Below, in pieces: positions 27,274 through 34,818 of a stretch of 41,105 nt of DNA. Origin of the DNA: an uncultured Eubacteriales bacterium (lineage in GTDB: Bacteria; Bacillota; Clostridia; Oscillospirales; Oscillospiraceae); the NCBI GenBank assembly GCA_900546255.1, contig URCB01000014.1:1-41105 (forward strand). The letters run 5' to 3'. The translations under genes were made by a program, and so were the position numbers. The first letter of the stretch is position 1, and each line of letters starts with the position of its first letter. The notes beneath the pieces were generated by a model. It saw only the letters and a list, made by a program, of their open reading frames with translations. It was not told the origin of the DNA and did not search any database.

Positions 27274-28659
27274 TTACAATGCGTTGACGATATCTTTAAA
27301 GGTCTGCCCCCGCTGGGCAAAGTTCTTGAAATGGTCGAACGATGCGCAGGCCGGCGAGAGGATCACCACATCCCCCTCCTGGGCTGTTTGGGAAGCGGCC
27401 AGCACCGCCTGCTTGAAATCGTCCTCCATGAGGATGGTCGGGTGGCCCTCCTGATACCCCTCTGCCTGGACCACTGCCTGGCGGATCTTCTCCGCGGTGT
27501 GACCGGTGAGGACCAGGGTCTTTACGTGGTCCTGGACCTCCTTCCCCAGTACGTCGAAGGGAATCTTCTTATCGTATCCCCCTGCAATGAGAATCACTTT
27601 CTGGTGGAACGACCGCAGGCCAGCAATGGTTCGAGTGGGGCTGGAGGCGATGGAGTCGTTATAGTAACGCACCCCGTCCTTGGTGCGCACCAGTTCAATC
27701 CGATGCTCCACCCCAGGGAAGGTCTCCGCTGTGTGGAGAATGACCTCGTCCGATACCATCCCCTGCACGGCAGCAATGGCTGCCAGATAGTTTTCCACGT
27801 TGTGCTGGCCGGGGATGAGGATGCGGTCTGTAGAAAAGAGGGGCCGCTTTTGGCCATTGTGGGCCACATAGATCATCCCATGCTCCACGTAGGTCCCCTC
27901 TTCCAGCGCACTGCGGCGGCTGAACTTCATCACTCGCCCAGGTGCCCGTTCCGCCATGGCACGGGTGAGGTCATTGTCCTGGTTGAAGATGGCCAAATCC
28001 CCCGGCCCTTGGTGAGAGAAAATGTTTTCCTTGGCCTGGGCATACTCCTCCATAGACGTATGCACATCCAGGTGGTTGGGGGAGAGATTGGTAAACACTG
28101 CAATGTCCGGGCTGGCCTGGAGGGTCATCAGCTGGAAGGAGGACAGCTCCAGGACAGCCACGTCGTCCTTCCCCATTCTGTCTGCCTCTGAGAGAAGGGG
28201 TTTTCCAATGTTCCCTCCCACATGAACGGTGTAGCCAGCGTTTTTCAGCATCTCCGCAATCAGGGAGGTGGTGGTGGTCTTCCCGTCGCTGCCAGTGACC
28301 GCAATGATTTTGCAGGGGCACACTTGGAAAAAGGCCTCCATCTCCGACGTGAGCACACTTCCCTGCTGGATGGCGGCCAGGAACGGGGGAATATCTGGCC
28401 GGATCCCAGGGGAACGGAAAATCACATCCTGGTCCAGGCCATCCAGGTAGTGTTCCCCCAACTGCAGGGTAGCTCCCATCGCTTCCAACCGGTCCGCCAA
28501 CTCCCCAAAGTTCTCCCGGGGACTCTTATCACAGGCGGTAACAGAAATCCCCCCCTGGAGCAGGGTTTCAATCAGTGGGGTGTTGGAAACCCCAATGCCG
28601 ATCACAGCGACCCGTTTCCCCTGAAGGGAGGCGAGATAGTCTTGCAGTGTGGCAGCCAT
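27274..28659 (-). CDS. murD: UDP-N-acetylmuramoylalanine--D-glutamate ligase MurD
   Basis: 461 aa, normal length. Adds D-glutamate to UDP-MurNAc-L-Ala in peptidoglycan synthesis. An N-terminal Rossmann-like UDP-binding domain (VAVIGIGVSNTPLIETL) precedes the ATP-binding central domain with P-loop TGSDGKTTT and the NLSPNHLDVH block, and the C-terminal glutamate-binding domain with NDSIASSPTRT, GGYDK and LSPACASFDHFKNF. GAGGAGG lies upstream. It is separate from the usual division and cell wall cluster and heads a peptidase/ligase operon. Confidence 0.96.
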   Translation of the reverse strand: MAATLQDYLASLQGKRVAVIGIGVSNTPLIETLLQGGISVTACDKSPRENFGELADRLEAMGATLQLGEHYLDGLDQDVIFRSPGIRPDIPPFLAAIQQGSVLTSEMEAFFQVCPCKIIAVTGSDGKTTTTSLIAEMLKNAGYTVHVGGNIGKPLLSEADRMGKDDVAVLELSSFQLMTLQASPDIAVFTNLSPNHLDVHTSMEEYAQAKENIFSHQGPGDLAIFNQDNDLTRAMAERAPGRVMKFSRRSALEEGTYVEHGMIYVAHNGQKRPLFSTDRILIPGQHNVENYLAAIAAVQGMVSDEVILHTAETFPGVEHRIELVRTKDGVRYYNDSIASSPTRTIAGLRSFHQKVILIAGGYDKKIPFDVLGKEVQDHVKTLVLTGHTAEKIRQAVVQAEGYQEGHPTILMEDDFKQAVLAASQTAQEGDVVILSPACASFDHFKNFAQRGQTFKDIVNAL

Positions 28660-28692
28660 ATGCCATTCCTCCTCACGTATTCAAAAACATAC

Positions 28693-28718
28693 GCCTGGGT
28701 GCATACGGAACCCCAGGC
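28693..28718 (-). promoter_or_regulatory. Hairpin in the murD leader
   Basis: Perfect 7-bp stem GCCTGGG/CCCAGGC with a 12-nt loop, about 35 nt before the murD start. On the minus strand it is followed after 4 nt by five T, and then by a small CGTAT/ATACG stem. It could attenuate or stabilise the leader. On the plus strand it resembles a terminator but no gene precedes it. Confidence 0.45.
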
Positions 28719-28758
28719 CTTTTCTTCTTTCACAATTTCATGAAAAGACAGGTACTTT

Positions 28759-28787
28759 ATTATACGCCAGCTCCCTATAGATTTCAA
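28759..28787 (-). promoter_or_regulatory. Sigma-A promoter of the murD operon
   Basis: Minus strand TTGAAA (28782-28787), 17-nt spacer, perfect TATAAT (28759-28764), about 95 nt before murD. Confidence 0.88.
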
Positions 28788-28805
28788 GGAAACCTTGGGG
28801 ACGTC

Positions 28806-28834
28806 TTGCAAAGAAATTGTAGGCAAGATATAAT
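28806..28834 (+). promoter_or_regulatory. Sigma-A promoter of the large ArsR-type regulator
   Basis: TTGCAA (28806-28811), 17-nt spacer, perfect TATAAT (28829-28834). Divergent from the murD promoter. Confidence 0.85.
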
Positions 28835-28884
28835 AATCTAACAATCCTTCGCATTTTGGATTCGTCAAACCAAGGAGGGCGCTT

Positions 28885-29901
28885 ATGACCATCCGTACAG
28901 AACTCAACCCATACCTGGAAACCCTGGGCCTGCTCTATCTCTCCGCCCATCCGGAGAAGGCTAGTCGATCCTTTTTGGTGTCTGAAGCCAACGAACTGGG
29001 GATCGACGGGGATGCGTTGTATCGGAAATTCGGCCCTGTTCATAAGCGGTACGTCTCTGCCTTTCAAAAGCAGTGGAACCGGGAGGAAATCTCTGCCATG
29101 GACGGTTTCGACTTTTTCTTCGACACCGACGATTGGATTCCCTCCCTCCTCTTCGTATGCGGAGAGCATCCCCATTGGTTTGCCCCAAACGGTTCCCCTT
29201 TACAAGAGAAAGAGATTATTTTGGCCTTTGTCAATCAGATCCTCACGGACCGAACAGTCACAAAGGTCCCCTCCCTGTCGGAGTTGCTGTCTCTCCTGGA
29301 ACAGTCAGGGCTTTCGACCTCCTTGTGCTGGAAAATGACTCTGCTGCTTCAATCTCCCCTGCCCAGGATCCGTCAACTCATCGCCATTGTCCAAGCGAGC
29401 CTGTCCGCCTATCAACACGCATCGGAAACCATTGCCCTTCCACTGGGAAAGCTGCTTGCCGCATTTCCCCATACGAAATATACCACCTCCGCCCTGGAAG
29501 ACACGGCGGTACTTACGCCTGTCCTGGTTTTCCCTGCCATGGAAGCCATCGTAACCGACACATCCCGCACTTATGGCTACGTCGGTCTGTTTGTAAAGGA
29601 TGTGTACCGAATGCTAGAACAGGCTCGACGTACCCAACAGAATCTGCTTCCCGCCCTAAAGGCCATCAGTGACAGCAGCAAATTTGCCATTCTGCGCTCC
29701 CTGCAAGTATCCCCCAAATATAATTTGGAATTGGCGTCGGAATGTAACCTGTCTGCTGCCACTATCTCACACCATATGAACGCCCTTCTCGCTTGTGATC
29801 TAGTCCATGTCGAAAAGCGGGAGGGGAAAGTGTACTATACCCTACAGCGAGAAACCCTGCAGAGAATGATTGACGCTTTACAGTCTGTGTTTTCTCTGTG
29901 A
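28885..29901 (+). CDS. ArsR-like winged-helix regulator with long N-terminal domain
   Basis: 338 aa. Only the last about 85 residues are recognisable, as an ArsR-type winged helix (ISDSSKFAILRSLQVSPKYNLELASECNLSAATISHHMNALLACDLVHVEKREGKVYYTL). The first about 240 residues form a soluble domain I do not recognise, rich in hydrophobic helices; comparable long ArsR-like regulators exist in Firmicutes. CAAGGAGGG precedes the ATG. The next gene, in the same direction, is an MFS exporter whose promoter carries large inverted repeats, so this protein probably controls it. The ligand is probably a small molecule sensed by the N-terminal domain. Confidence 0.82.
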   Translation: MTIRTELNPYLETLGLLYLSAHPEKASRSFLVSEANELGIDGDALYRKFGPVHKRYVSAFQKQWNREEISAMDGFDFFFDTDDWIPSLLFVCGEHPHWFAPNGSPLQEKEIILAFVNQILTDRTVTKVPSLSELLSLLEQSGLSTSLCWKMTLLLQSPLPRIRQLIAIVQASLSAYQHASETIALPLGKLLAAFPHTKYTTSALEDTAVLTPVLVFPAMEAIVTDTSRTYGYVGLFVKDVYRMLEQARRTQQNLLPALKAISDSSKFAILRSLQVSPKYNLELASECNLSAATISHHMNALLACDLVHVEKREGKVYYTLQRETLQRMIDALQSVFSL

Positions 29902-29913
29902 GGCGCATCAAAA

Positions 29914-29936
29914 ATATCATATCCATAAAATTTATT
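29914..29936. repeat. Left copy of an inverted repeat flanking the MFS promoter
   Basis: This 23-nt element starts ATATCATATCCAT and agrees at 19 of 23 positions with the reverse complement of 30016-30038. It ends at the first base of the MFS -35 box. Likely an operator. Confidence 0.6.
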
Positions 29937-29964
29937 TGACATTTATCGAGATATCTGCTATGTT
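29936..29964 (+). promoter_or_regulatory. Sigma-A promoter of the MFS gene
   Basis: Perfect TTGACA (29936-29941), 17-nt spacer, TATGTT (29959-29964). The spacer itself contains ATCGAGATAT. Placed between two inverted-repeat copies. Confidence 0.8.
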
Positions 29965-30015
29965 ATCTCTCAAGCAGTGGCCTTAATTTTTTGTCTTCAT
30001 TTTTGATATTTATGA

Positions 30016-30038
30016 AACAATTTTCATGGATGTGATAT
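30016..30038. repeat. Right copy of the inverted repeat, covering the MFS ribosome site
   Basis: Ends ATGGATGTGATAT and pairs with 29914-29936 (13 outer bases with one mismatch). It stops 1 nt before the GTG start of the MFS gene, so it also covers the ribosome-binding region. A smaller match (ATCAAAAAT at 29908 and its complement at 29999) lies nearby. Confidence 0.6.
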
Positions 30039-30039
30039 C

Positions 30040-31293
30040 GTGTGCGTTTGGAAGACCAAAACCTTTTCCCTTTTACTCACAGGACAGGGAATCTCACTCC
30101 TGGGAAACAGTATGCTAGACCTGGCCCTCTCCATGTATGTATTGGAAGTCACCGGTTCTGCCGCTCTCTTCGCTGCCTTTTTGGCTGCCGCCATGGTGCC
30201 AACCATTCTTTTGGCCCCTCTCGGTGGTGTGTTGGCAGACCGGGGGAATCCCAAAACCATGATGGTGGGATTGGACCTTGCCTCCGGAACCCTCACGCTG
30301 CTTGCCACTTTACTGGTAGGTCATGGCCACGATTTACCGGTCCTCTGTGCCACTCTCATCCTGCTGTCCATTCTAGGAGCCTTTGAGACGCCTGTCGCGC
30401 AGGCCTGCCTTCCCCTACTTCTCCAAGGGGAATCCCTTGTGCGCGGAAATGCTGCCGTCAATCAGGTTTCTGCAGTGTCTTCCCTGGCCGGTCCTTTTCT
30501 GGGGAGCCTCGCTTATAGCAGTTTGGGTTTACAACCGGTTCTCGCAGTCAGTGGGGTTTGTTTTCTCCTCACCGCCTTGTTGGAATGCTTTTTGCAGCTT
30601 CCTGCTTCTCCCCATCCCCCAACTGGCAACGCAGGAATATGGGCCACTATCAAGTCGGATCTTCAAGGTTGTATCCACCTCATCTGCCGAGAGCAGCCCA
30701 TGTTGCTCCGTCTCCTACTCCTGATCTCTGTCTTGGCCTTTTTTGTCCAGGGGATTGCCCTGGTGGGCCTTCCCTTTCTCGTCCGCACCGTTTTGGGCCT
30801 AAGCGCCACCCACTATGGGATACTGGAAAGTATCCTCGCCTTCGCCAGCATCGTCGGAAGCATACTGGCTGGGCTTCTCACGAATCGGCTATCCACCGAG
30901 AGGTTATTTCTGCCTCTGCTCCTGCTGGGGGCGGTTCTCTTTCCCGTGGGTTTCGCGTTCCTTCTCCCCCTTGGCGCTCCTGGGCGATACGGTGTGTTGT
31001 TGGCCGCCTCGGCCATCCTGCAAATAGCTGCCACGGTATTCTCTGTGTTCGCCCTGTCCCTGCTTCAGGGGATGGCGCCGACAGCCATGCTGGGCAAAGT
31101 GATGGCATTCACAGTCTCCTTTTCTCTCTGTGCCCAACCACTGGGCCAGATCTTGTATGGCGCTCTCTTTGACACTTTCCCCTTTCAGACCGCCGGCATT
31201 TTTTTCGGCAGTGGACTTTGCATTCTTCTCTTGGGAGGATATTCCAAAGGAGTATTTCTCCAGCTGTCCAAAGCCAGAAACAAAAACCCATAA
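30040..31293 (+). CDS. MFS transporter (drug-efflux type)
   Basis: 417 aa with 12 predicted membrane helices. The start region FSLLLTGQGISLLGNSMLDLALSMYVLE and the loop 2-3 signature GGVLADRGNPKTMM are those of the MefA/enterobactin-exporter-like group (MFS_3 type) of proton-driven efflux pumps. GTG start with a poor ribosome site, which overlaps the repeat described at 30016-30038. The neighbouring ArsR-like regulator and the operator pair suggest inducible export of a toxic compound; the compound is unknown. A terminator follows. Confidence 0.88.
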   Translation: MCVWKTKTFSLLLTGQGISLLGNSMLDLALSMYVLEVTGSAALFAAFLAAAMVPTILLAPLGGVLADRGNPKTMMVGLDLASGTLTLLATLLVGHGHDLPVLCATLILLSILGAFETPVAQACLPLLLQGESLVRGNAAVNQVSAVSSLAGPFLGSLAYSSLGLQPVLAVSGVCFLLTALLECFLQLPASPHPPTGNAGIWATIKSDLQGCIHLICREQPMLLRLLLLISVLAFFVQGIALVGLPFLVRTVLGLSATHYGILESILAFASIVGSILAGLLTNRLSTERLFLPLLLLGAVLFPVGFAFLLPLGAPGRYGVLLAASAILQIAATVFSVFALSLLQGMAPTAMLGKVMAFTVSFSLCAQPLGQILYGALFDTFPFQTAGIFFGSGLCILLLGGYSKGVFLQLSKARNKNP

Positions 31294-31299
31294 ACCCAT

Positions 31300-31339
31300 A
31301 AAAGGACCCCAGGCAGTATTCCCTGCCTGGAGTCCTTTT
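31300..31339. terminator. Bidirectional terminator between MFS gene and feo operon
   Basis: 17-bp stem with one mismatch (31300-31316 with 31323-31339), AAAA/TTTT ends on both strands, between convergent genes. Confidence 0.93.
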
Positions 31340-31355
31340 ATACAAGTGATGTTTA

Positions 31356-31520
31356 CTATTTCGTATGGCAGTGGCCTGAGCACCCCTCACAGCCGCAGCC
31401 GCAGGAGGAGCAGCCCTGCCGCTTCTGGCGGACCAGATAGCGAATGATGGACACCACCGCCAGCACCAACACGGCAGTCAGGAGGATAGTGCCTCCGTTC
31501 AGTTGCAAAAAGTTCAGCAT
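31356..31520 (-). CDS. FeoB-associated Cys-rich membrane protein
   Basis: 54 aa. The start at 31520 has AGGAGG 8 nt upstream. A short N-terminus precedes one membrane helix (about 9-28), then a basic segment (RYLVRQKRQG) and a Cys-rich tail with six cysteines and two histidines (CSSCGCGCEGCSGHCH). Such small proteins regularly follow feoB in Clostridia and may replace FeoC or pass on iron; their exact function is not established. It is 47 nt behind feoB, last in the operon. Confidence 0.9.
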   Translation of the reverse strand: MLNFLQLNGGTILLTAVLVLAVVSIIRYLVRQKRQGCSSCGCGCEGCSGHCHTK

Positions 31521-31567
31521 AGGGATTCCTCCTATCAAATCCACATTGGGGACTATGCGTTAGCGCG

Positions 31568-33982
31568 TTACACCGAAGCCTTGGCCTTGTTCTTCAGCAG
31601 CAGGGTCTCAGACTCCTTATAGGGCCGGGCCAGCTGGAAGATGATCAGGGCAATGAAGAGGATGGCGAAGATCAGGCCGATCACGTTGACGTTCCCCGCA
31701 AACAGGGAACCCACCTGATAGATGATCAGGGACACCACATAGGCAAAACCACACTGATAGCCGATGGCAAACCATGTCCACTTGGCGGAGTTCATCTCCC
31801 GGCGAATGGCACCGATGGCGGCAAAGCAGGGAGCGCACAGCAGGTTGAAGGCCAGGAAAGCATAACCTGCCAGGGGAGTCAGACCTTCGAAGTCCAGGAC
31901 GCCGAAGACACCCACGACCTCTTCCTTGGCCACAAGGCCCATGATCGTGGCCACAGTAGCCTTGATCTCGCCAAAGCCAAGAGGGGAGAAAATCCAGCAG
32001 ATGGCACCGCCGAGGATGCCCAGGACGCTGTTCTCCAGCTCCATCTCGGTGCTGAAGGTGAAGGCACCATCCACATAGCCGAAGGTGGAACCAGCCCAGA
32101 TCACGATGGTGGCCAGCAGGATGATGGTGCCGGCCCGCTTGATGAAGGACCAGCCACGCTCCCACATGGAGCGCAGGACACTGCCCACAGTGGGAAGGTG
32201 GTAGGCAGGCAGCTCCATGACAAAGGGAGCAGGGTCGCCGGAGAACATCTTTGTCTTCTTCAGCATGATGCCGGAGATGATGATGGCGGCGATGCCCAGG
32301 AAATAGGCGCTGGGTGCCACCCACCAGGTCCCGCCAAAGAGGGCGGCGGCGATGAGGGCGATGATGGGCATCTTGGCGCTGCAGGGAATGAAGGTGGTGA
32401 TCATAGCCGTCATCCGGCGGTCCCGTTCGTTTTCAATGGTACGGGAGGCCATGACCCCGGGCACGCCGCAGCCGGTGCCGATGAGGATGGGAATGAAGGA
32501 CTTGCCGGACAGGCCGAAGCGGCGGAAGATCCGGTCCATGATGAAGGCGATACGGGCCATGTAGCCGCAGCCCTCCAGGAAGGCCAGGAAGATGAACAGC
32601 ACCAGCATCTGTGGCACGAAGCCCAGCACGGCGCCCACGCCGGCCACGATGCCGTCCAGCACCAGGCTGGAGAGCCAGTCGGCCGCGCCGATGGCGGTGA
32701 GGCCGCTCTCCACCAGGGCGGGGATGCCGGGGACCCAGATGCCAAACTCCGAGGTGTCCGGGGCGCCCTCCATGGCGGTGTCGTAGTAGCCGGAAATGTC
32801 GTACCCGGCCTCCGCCAAGGCGTCGGCGTAGGAGCCGTAGGCCTCGTCAAAGCCGCCGAAGTCAGCTTCTTCTATGGCCCCCAGAATGTCCTCCGCGCCG
32901 ATGACGCCGGCAGCGGCGGCATCCTCCACGGTGGTCACCATCTCGTCGGTCCACAGGTTCTCCTGGGCATAGGCAGTGATGGCCTCTTCGTACTCGTCAG
33001 TGCCGTTGCCGAAGAGATGGTAGCCGTCGCCGAACAGGCCATCGTTGGTCCAGTCAGTAGCCCAGGTACCTACCGTAGTGATGGAGACGAAGTAAACCAG
33101 AATCATCACTGCGGCGAAAATGGGCAGAGCCGCGATCCGGTTGGTAACCACCCGGTCAATTTTATCCGAAACGGTTAAACCTCCGCTTTTCTTCTTTTTG
33201 TAACAGCCTTTCAGAATCGAGGCAATGTAGAGGTACCGCTCATTGGTAATGATGCTCTCCGCATCGTCGTCTAACTCTTTCTCCGCTGCCTGAATGTCCG
33301 CCTCAATATGGTCCATCACCGGTTTGGGGATGTTCAATTGAGCCAGTACCTTGTCATCTCGCTCAAAGATTTTAATGGCATACCACCGCTGCTGCTCCTC
33401 CGGCAGGTCATGGACAGCCGCCTCCTCAATGTGGGCCAGGGCGTGTTCCACAGGGCCAGCAAAGGTATGCATCGGAACCGTCTTGCCCGTGGCAGCGGCC
33501 TGCACTGCGGCCTCTGCCGCTTCCTGGACACCGGTTCCTTTCAACGCGGAAATTTCATAGACCGCACAGCCCAACTCCCGGGAAAGTTCTTGGATGTTGA
33601 TCTGATCCCCGTTTTTCTTCACGATGTCCATCATGTTCACGGCAAGGACCACGGGAATGCCCAACTCGGTAAGCTGGGTGGTAAGGTAAAGATTTCGCTC
33701 TAAATTGGTCCCGTCGATGATATTCAGAATGGCATCCGGGCGTTCCCGAATCAAATAGTTCCGGGAAACCACCTCTTCCATGGTGTAGGGGGACAGGGAG
33801 TAAATACCAGGCAAGTCCATGATGGTGACATTTTTATGTCCCTTCAGCTTACCTTCCTTCTTTTCCACGGTAACGCCAGGCCAGTTGCCAACAAATTGGT
33901 TGGCCCCGGTGAGGGCATTAAACAGGGTGGTTTTCCCACAGTTTGGATTGCCTGCTAAGGCAATTTTTACTTCACGCTCCAT
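31568..33982 (-). CDS. feoB: Ferrous iron transport protein B
   Basis: 804 aa. N-terminal G domain with P-loop GNPNCGKTT (11-19), FVGNWPGVTVEKKEG switch I, DLPGIYSL and NMMD; then a GDI-like helical domain, then a membrane domain with two Gate motifs (IGTGCGVPGVMASRTIENERDRRMTAM and the later FLAFNLLCAPCFAAIGAIRREM). A large acidic insertion of about 110 residues (about 325-435) sits in the first external loop region, longer than in E. coli. Imports Fe(II) across the membrane. AAAGGAGAG precedes the ATG. It is separated from feoA by a terminator-like hairpin and a DtxR-type box. Confidence 0.96.
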   Translation of the reverse strand: MEREVKIALAGNPNCGKTTLFNALTGANQFVGNWPGVTVEKKEGKLKGHKNVTIMDLPGIYSLSPYTMEEVVSRNYLIRERPDAILNIIDGTNLERNLYLTTQLTELGIPVVLAVNMMDIVKKNGDQINIQELSRELGCAVYEISALKGTGVQEAAEAAVQAAATGKTVPMHTFAGPVEHALAHIEEAAVHDLPEEQQRWYAIKIFERDDKVLAQLNIPKPVMDHIEADIQAAEKELDDDAESIITNERYLYIASILKGCYKKKKSGGLTVSDKIDRVVTNRIAALPIFAAVMILVYFVSITTVGTWATDWTNDGLFGDGYHLFGNGTDEYEEAITAYAQENLWTDEMVTTVEDAAAAGVIGAEDILGAIEEADFGGFDEAYGSYADALAEAGYDISGYYDTAMEGAPDTSEFGIWVPGIPALVESGLTAIGAADWLSSLVLDGIVAGVGAVLGFVPQMLVLFIFLAFLEGCGYMARIAFIMDRIFRRFGLSGKSFIPILIGTGCGVPGVMASRTIENERDRRMTAMITTFIPCSAKMPIIALIAAALFGGTWWVAPSAYFLGIAAIIISGIMLKKTKMFSGDPAPFVMELPAYHLPTVGSVLRSMWERGWSFIKRAGTIILLATIVIWAGSTFGYVDGAFTFSTEMELENSVLGILGGAICWIFSPLGFGEIKATVATIMGLVAKEEVVGVFGVLDFEGLTPLAGYAFLAFNLLCAPCFAAIGAIRREMNSAKWTWFAIGYQCGFAYVVSLIIYQVGSLFAGNVNVIGLIFAILFIALIIFQLARPYKESETLLLKNKAKASV

Positions 33983-34012
33983 AGTTTCTCTCCTTTGCGC
34001 AGATTCAAGAGG

Positions 34013-34026
34013 TTAGTTTTCGCTAA
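34013..34026. promoter_or_regulatory. DtxR-type box in the feoA-feoB gap
   Basis: TTAGTTTTCGCTAA, flanked by G and C to give a 16-nt inverted repeat. It matches the three other boxes near 34.6-34.7 kb in TTAG-N6-CTAA. It lies between the feoA terminator-like hairpin and feoB. Confidence 0.7.
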
Positions 34027-34037
34027 CATCTGGGAGT

Positions 34038-34063
34038 AAAAAAACGGGAAAGGTTCCCGCTTT
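34038..34063 (-). terminator. Terminator-like hairpin between feoA and feoB
   Basis: 6-bp stem CGGGAA/TTCCCG with a 3-nt loop, then seven T on the minus strand, within the 96-nt feoA-feoB gap. Short but with a long T tract, it may lower feoB relative to feoA or act as an attenuator. Confidence 0.7.
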
Positions 34064-34078
34064 TCCATTGGCAGAAGG

Positions 34079-34300
34079 TTATTCCACTTCAATCATTTCT
34101 GCATCTGCCTTGCGCAGTGACAGCTCATAATCACGCACGGTGATTTCAATGGGGTCGCCCAGGGGCGCCACTTTGCGCACATAGAGTTCCGCCCCTTTCG
34201 TAATGCCCATATCCATGATCCGGCGTTTGACGGCCCCCTCCCCATGGAGTTTGACCACTCGCACCCTTTCACCGACCTTCGCCTGCTTCAGCGTGTTCAT
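34079..34300 (-). CDS. feoA: FeoA domain protein (second in operon)
   Basis: 73 aa SH3-like FeoA protein (LKQAKVGERVRVVKLHGEGAVKRRIMDMGITKGAELYVRKVAPLGDPIEITVRDYELSLRKADAEMIEVE), a small cytoplasmic partner of FeoB. GLGFxxG-type features are replaced by DMGITKG, and GDPIEI is the typical FeoA block. The start at 34300 has AAGGAGG just upstream; a longer frame overlaps the first feoA. Follows the first FeoA by 16 nt. Confidence 0.93.
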   Translation of the reverse strand: MNTLKQAKVGERVRVVKLHGEGAVKRRIMDMGITKGAELYVRKVAPLGDPIEITVRDYELSLRKADAEMIEVE

Positions 34301-34316
34301 CTCTCTCCTTCCTCCT

Positions 34317-34529
34317 TTACACCATGATCTTCCCGGCCATCTCACGGCTGATGGCAATCCGGGAATCCTTCACGTTGACAATGAGGTTGCCGCCGAGGGC
34401 GGAAATCACCGTCACAGGCCCTCCGGCAACAAAGCCTAGGTCCTCCAGGTGTTTCTTCACCTCCGGGTTGCCGCCTACTTTGCGGATGATGTTTTCTTCG
34501 CCCACGGATGCTAAGGTCAACGGCATCAT
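34317..34529 (-). CDS. feoA: FeoA domain protein (first in operon)
   Basis: 70-71 aa FeoA protein (MPLTLASVGEENIIRKVGGNPEVKKHLEDLGFVAGGPVTVISALGGNLIVNVKDSRIAISREMAGKIMV). Two ATGs in a row (34529, 34526) follow AGGAGGG; the first has the better spacing. It has diverged from the second FeoA: GGNLIVNVKDSRIAI replaces GDPIEITVRDYELSL. Two FeoA proteins before FeoB is a common clostridial arrangement. First gene of the operon, with two DtxR-type boxes in its leader and start region. Confidence 0.93.
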   Translation of the reverse strand: MMPLTLASVGEENIIRKVGGNPEVKKHLEDLGFVAGGPVTVISALGGNLIVNVKDSRIAISREMAGKIMV

Positions 34530-34565
34530 CGAGCTCCCTCCTGTTACGTATTTCTGACTTCTCAA

Positions 34566-34579
34566 TTAGCAAACGCTAA
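34566..34579. promoter_or_regulatory. DtxR-type box in the feo leader
   Basis: TTAGCAAACGCTAA, extended by A and T to a 16-nt inverted repeat, 37 nt before the first feoA start. Confidence 0.75.
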
Positions 34580-34599
34580 TATTTGAAGCAAAGAATAGA

Positions 34600-34613
34600 T
34601 TAGCTCTCGCTAA
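34600..34613. promoter_or_regulatory. DtxR-type box at the feo transcription start
   Basis: TTAGCTCTCGCTAA. It lies directly after the -10 box of the feo promoter, over the predicted start site, an ideal repressor position. Confidence 0.8.
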
Positions 34614-34621
34614 CCAAAGAT

Positions 34622-34650
34622 ATATTACATCTCCTTCCACTCCCTGTCAA
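34622..34650 (-). promoter_or_regulatory. Sigma-A promoter of the feo operon
   Basis: Minus strand perfect TTGACA (34645-34650), 17-nt spacer, TAATAT (34622-34627). Transcription starts at about 34615, inside the box at 34600-34613. Confidence 0.85.
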
Positions 34651-34695
34651 TGGAAATTCTCGGGAAAGTCATTCTTTGTAGGATCCCCCAAATTA

Positions 34696-34709
34696 TTAGC
34701 TTATGCTAA
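34696..34709. promoter_or_regulatory. DtxR-type box upstream of the regulator gene
   Basis: TTAGCTTATGCTAA, 39 nt upstream of the -35 box of the regulator promoter and 46 nt upstream of the feo -35 box. From here it could act on either unit. Confidence 0.7.
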
Positions 34710-34747
34710 CAGAAGGGATGTGCATTCTTTCTACACAGTTCGCAGTG

Positions 34748-34776
34748 TTGCAAATCTTCGCAATTTATGGTATGTT
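34748..34776 (+). promoter_or_regulatory. Sigma-A promoter of the DtxR-family regulator
   Basis: TTGCAA (34748-34753), 17-nt spacer, TATGTT (34771-34776), about 36 nt before the ATG. Confidence 0.75.
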
Positions 34777-34818
34777 AAAAATAATATATAAACTACGCGT
34801 AGAAAGGACGGCCCCGTC

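Noticed and set aside
26833..28191. A 452-codon plus-strand frame opposite the third M42 gene and murD.
   Set aside because: Antisense shadow spanning two well-supported genes, with no ribosome site or domain.
28693..28718. A plus-strand terminator with T-rich tail.
   Set aside because: No plus-strand gene lies upstream. On the minus strand it falls within the murD leader, so it was listed as a leader hairpin.
32198..33178. A 326-codon plus-strand frame opposite feoB.
   Set aside because: Antisense to the conserved membrane domain of FeoB; low-complexity Gly/His/Asp-rich product.
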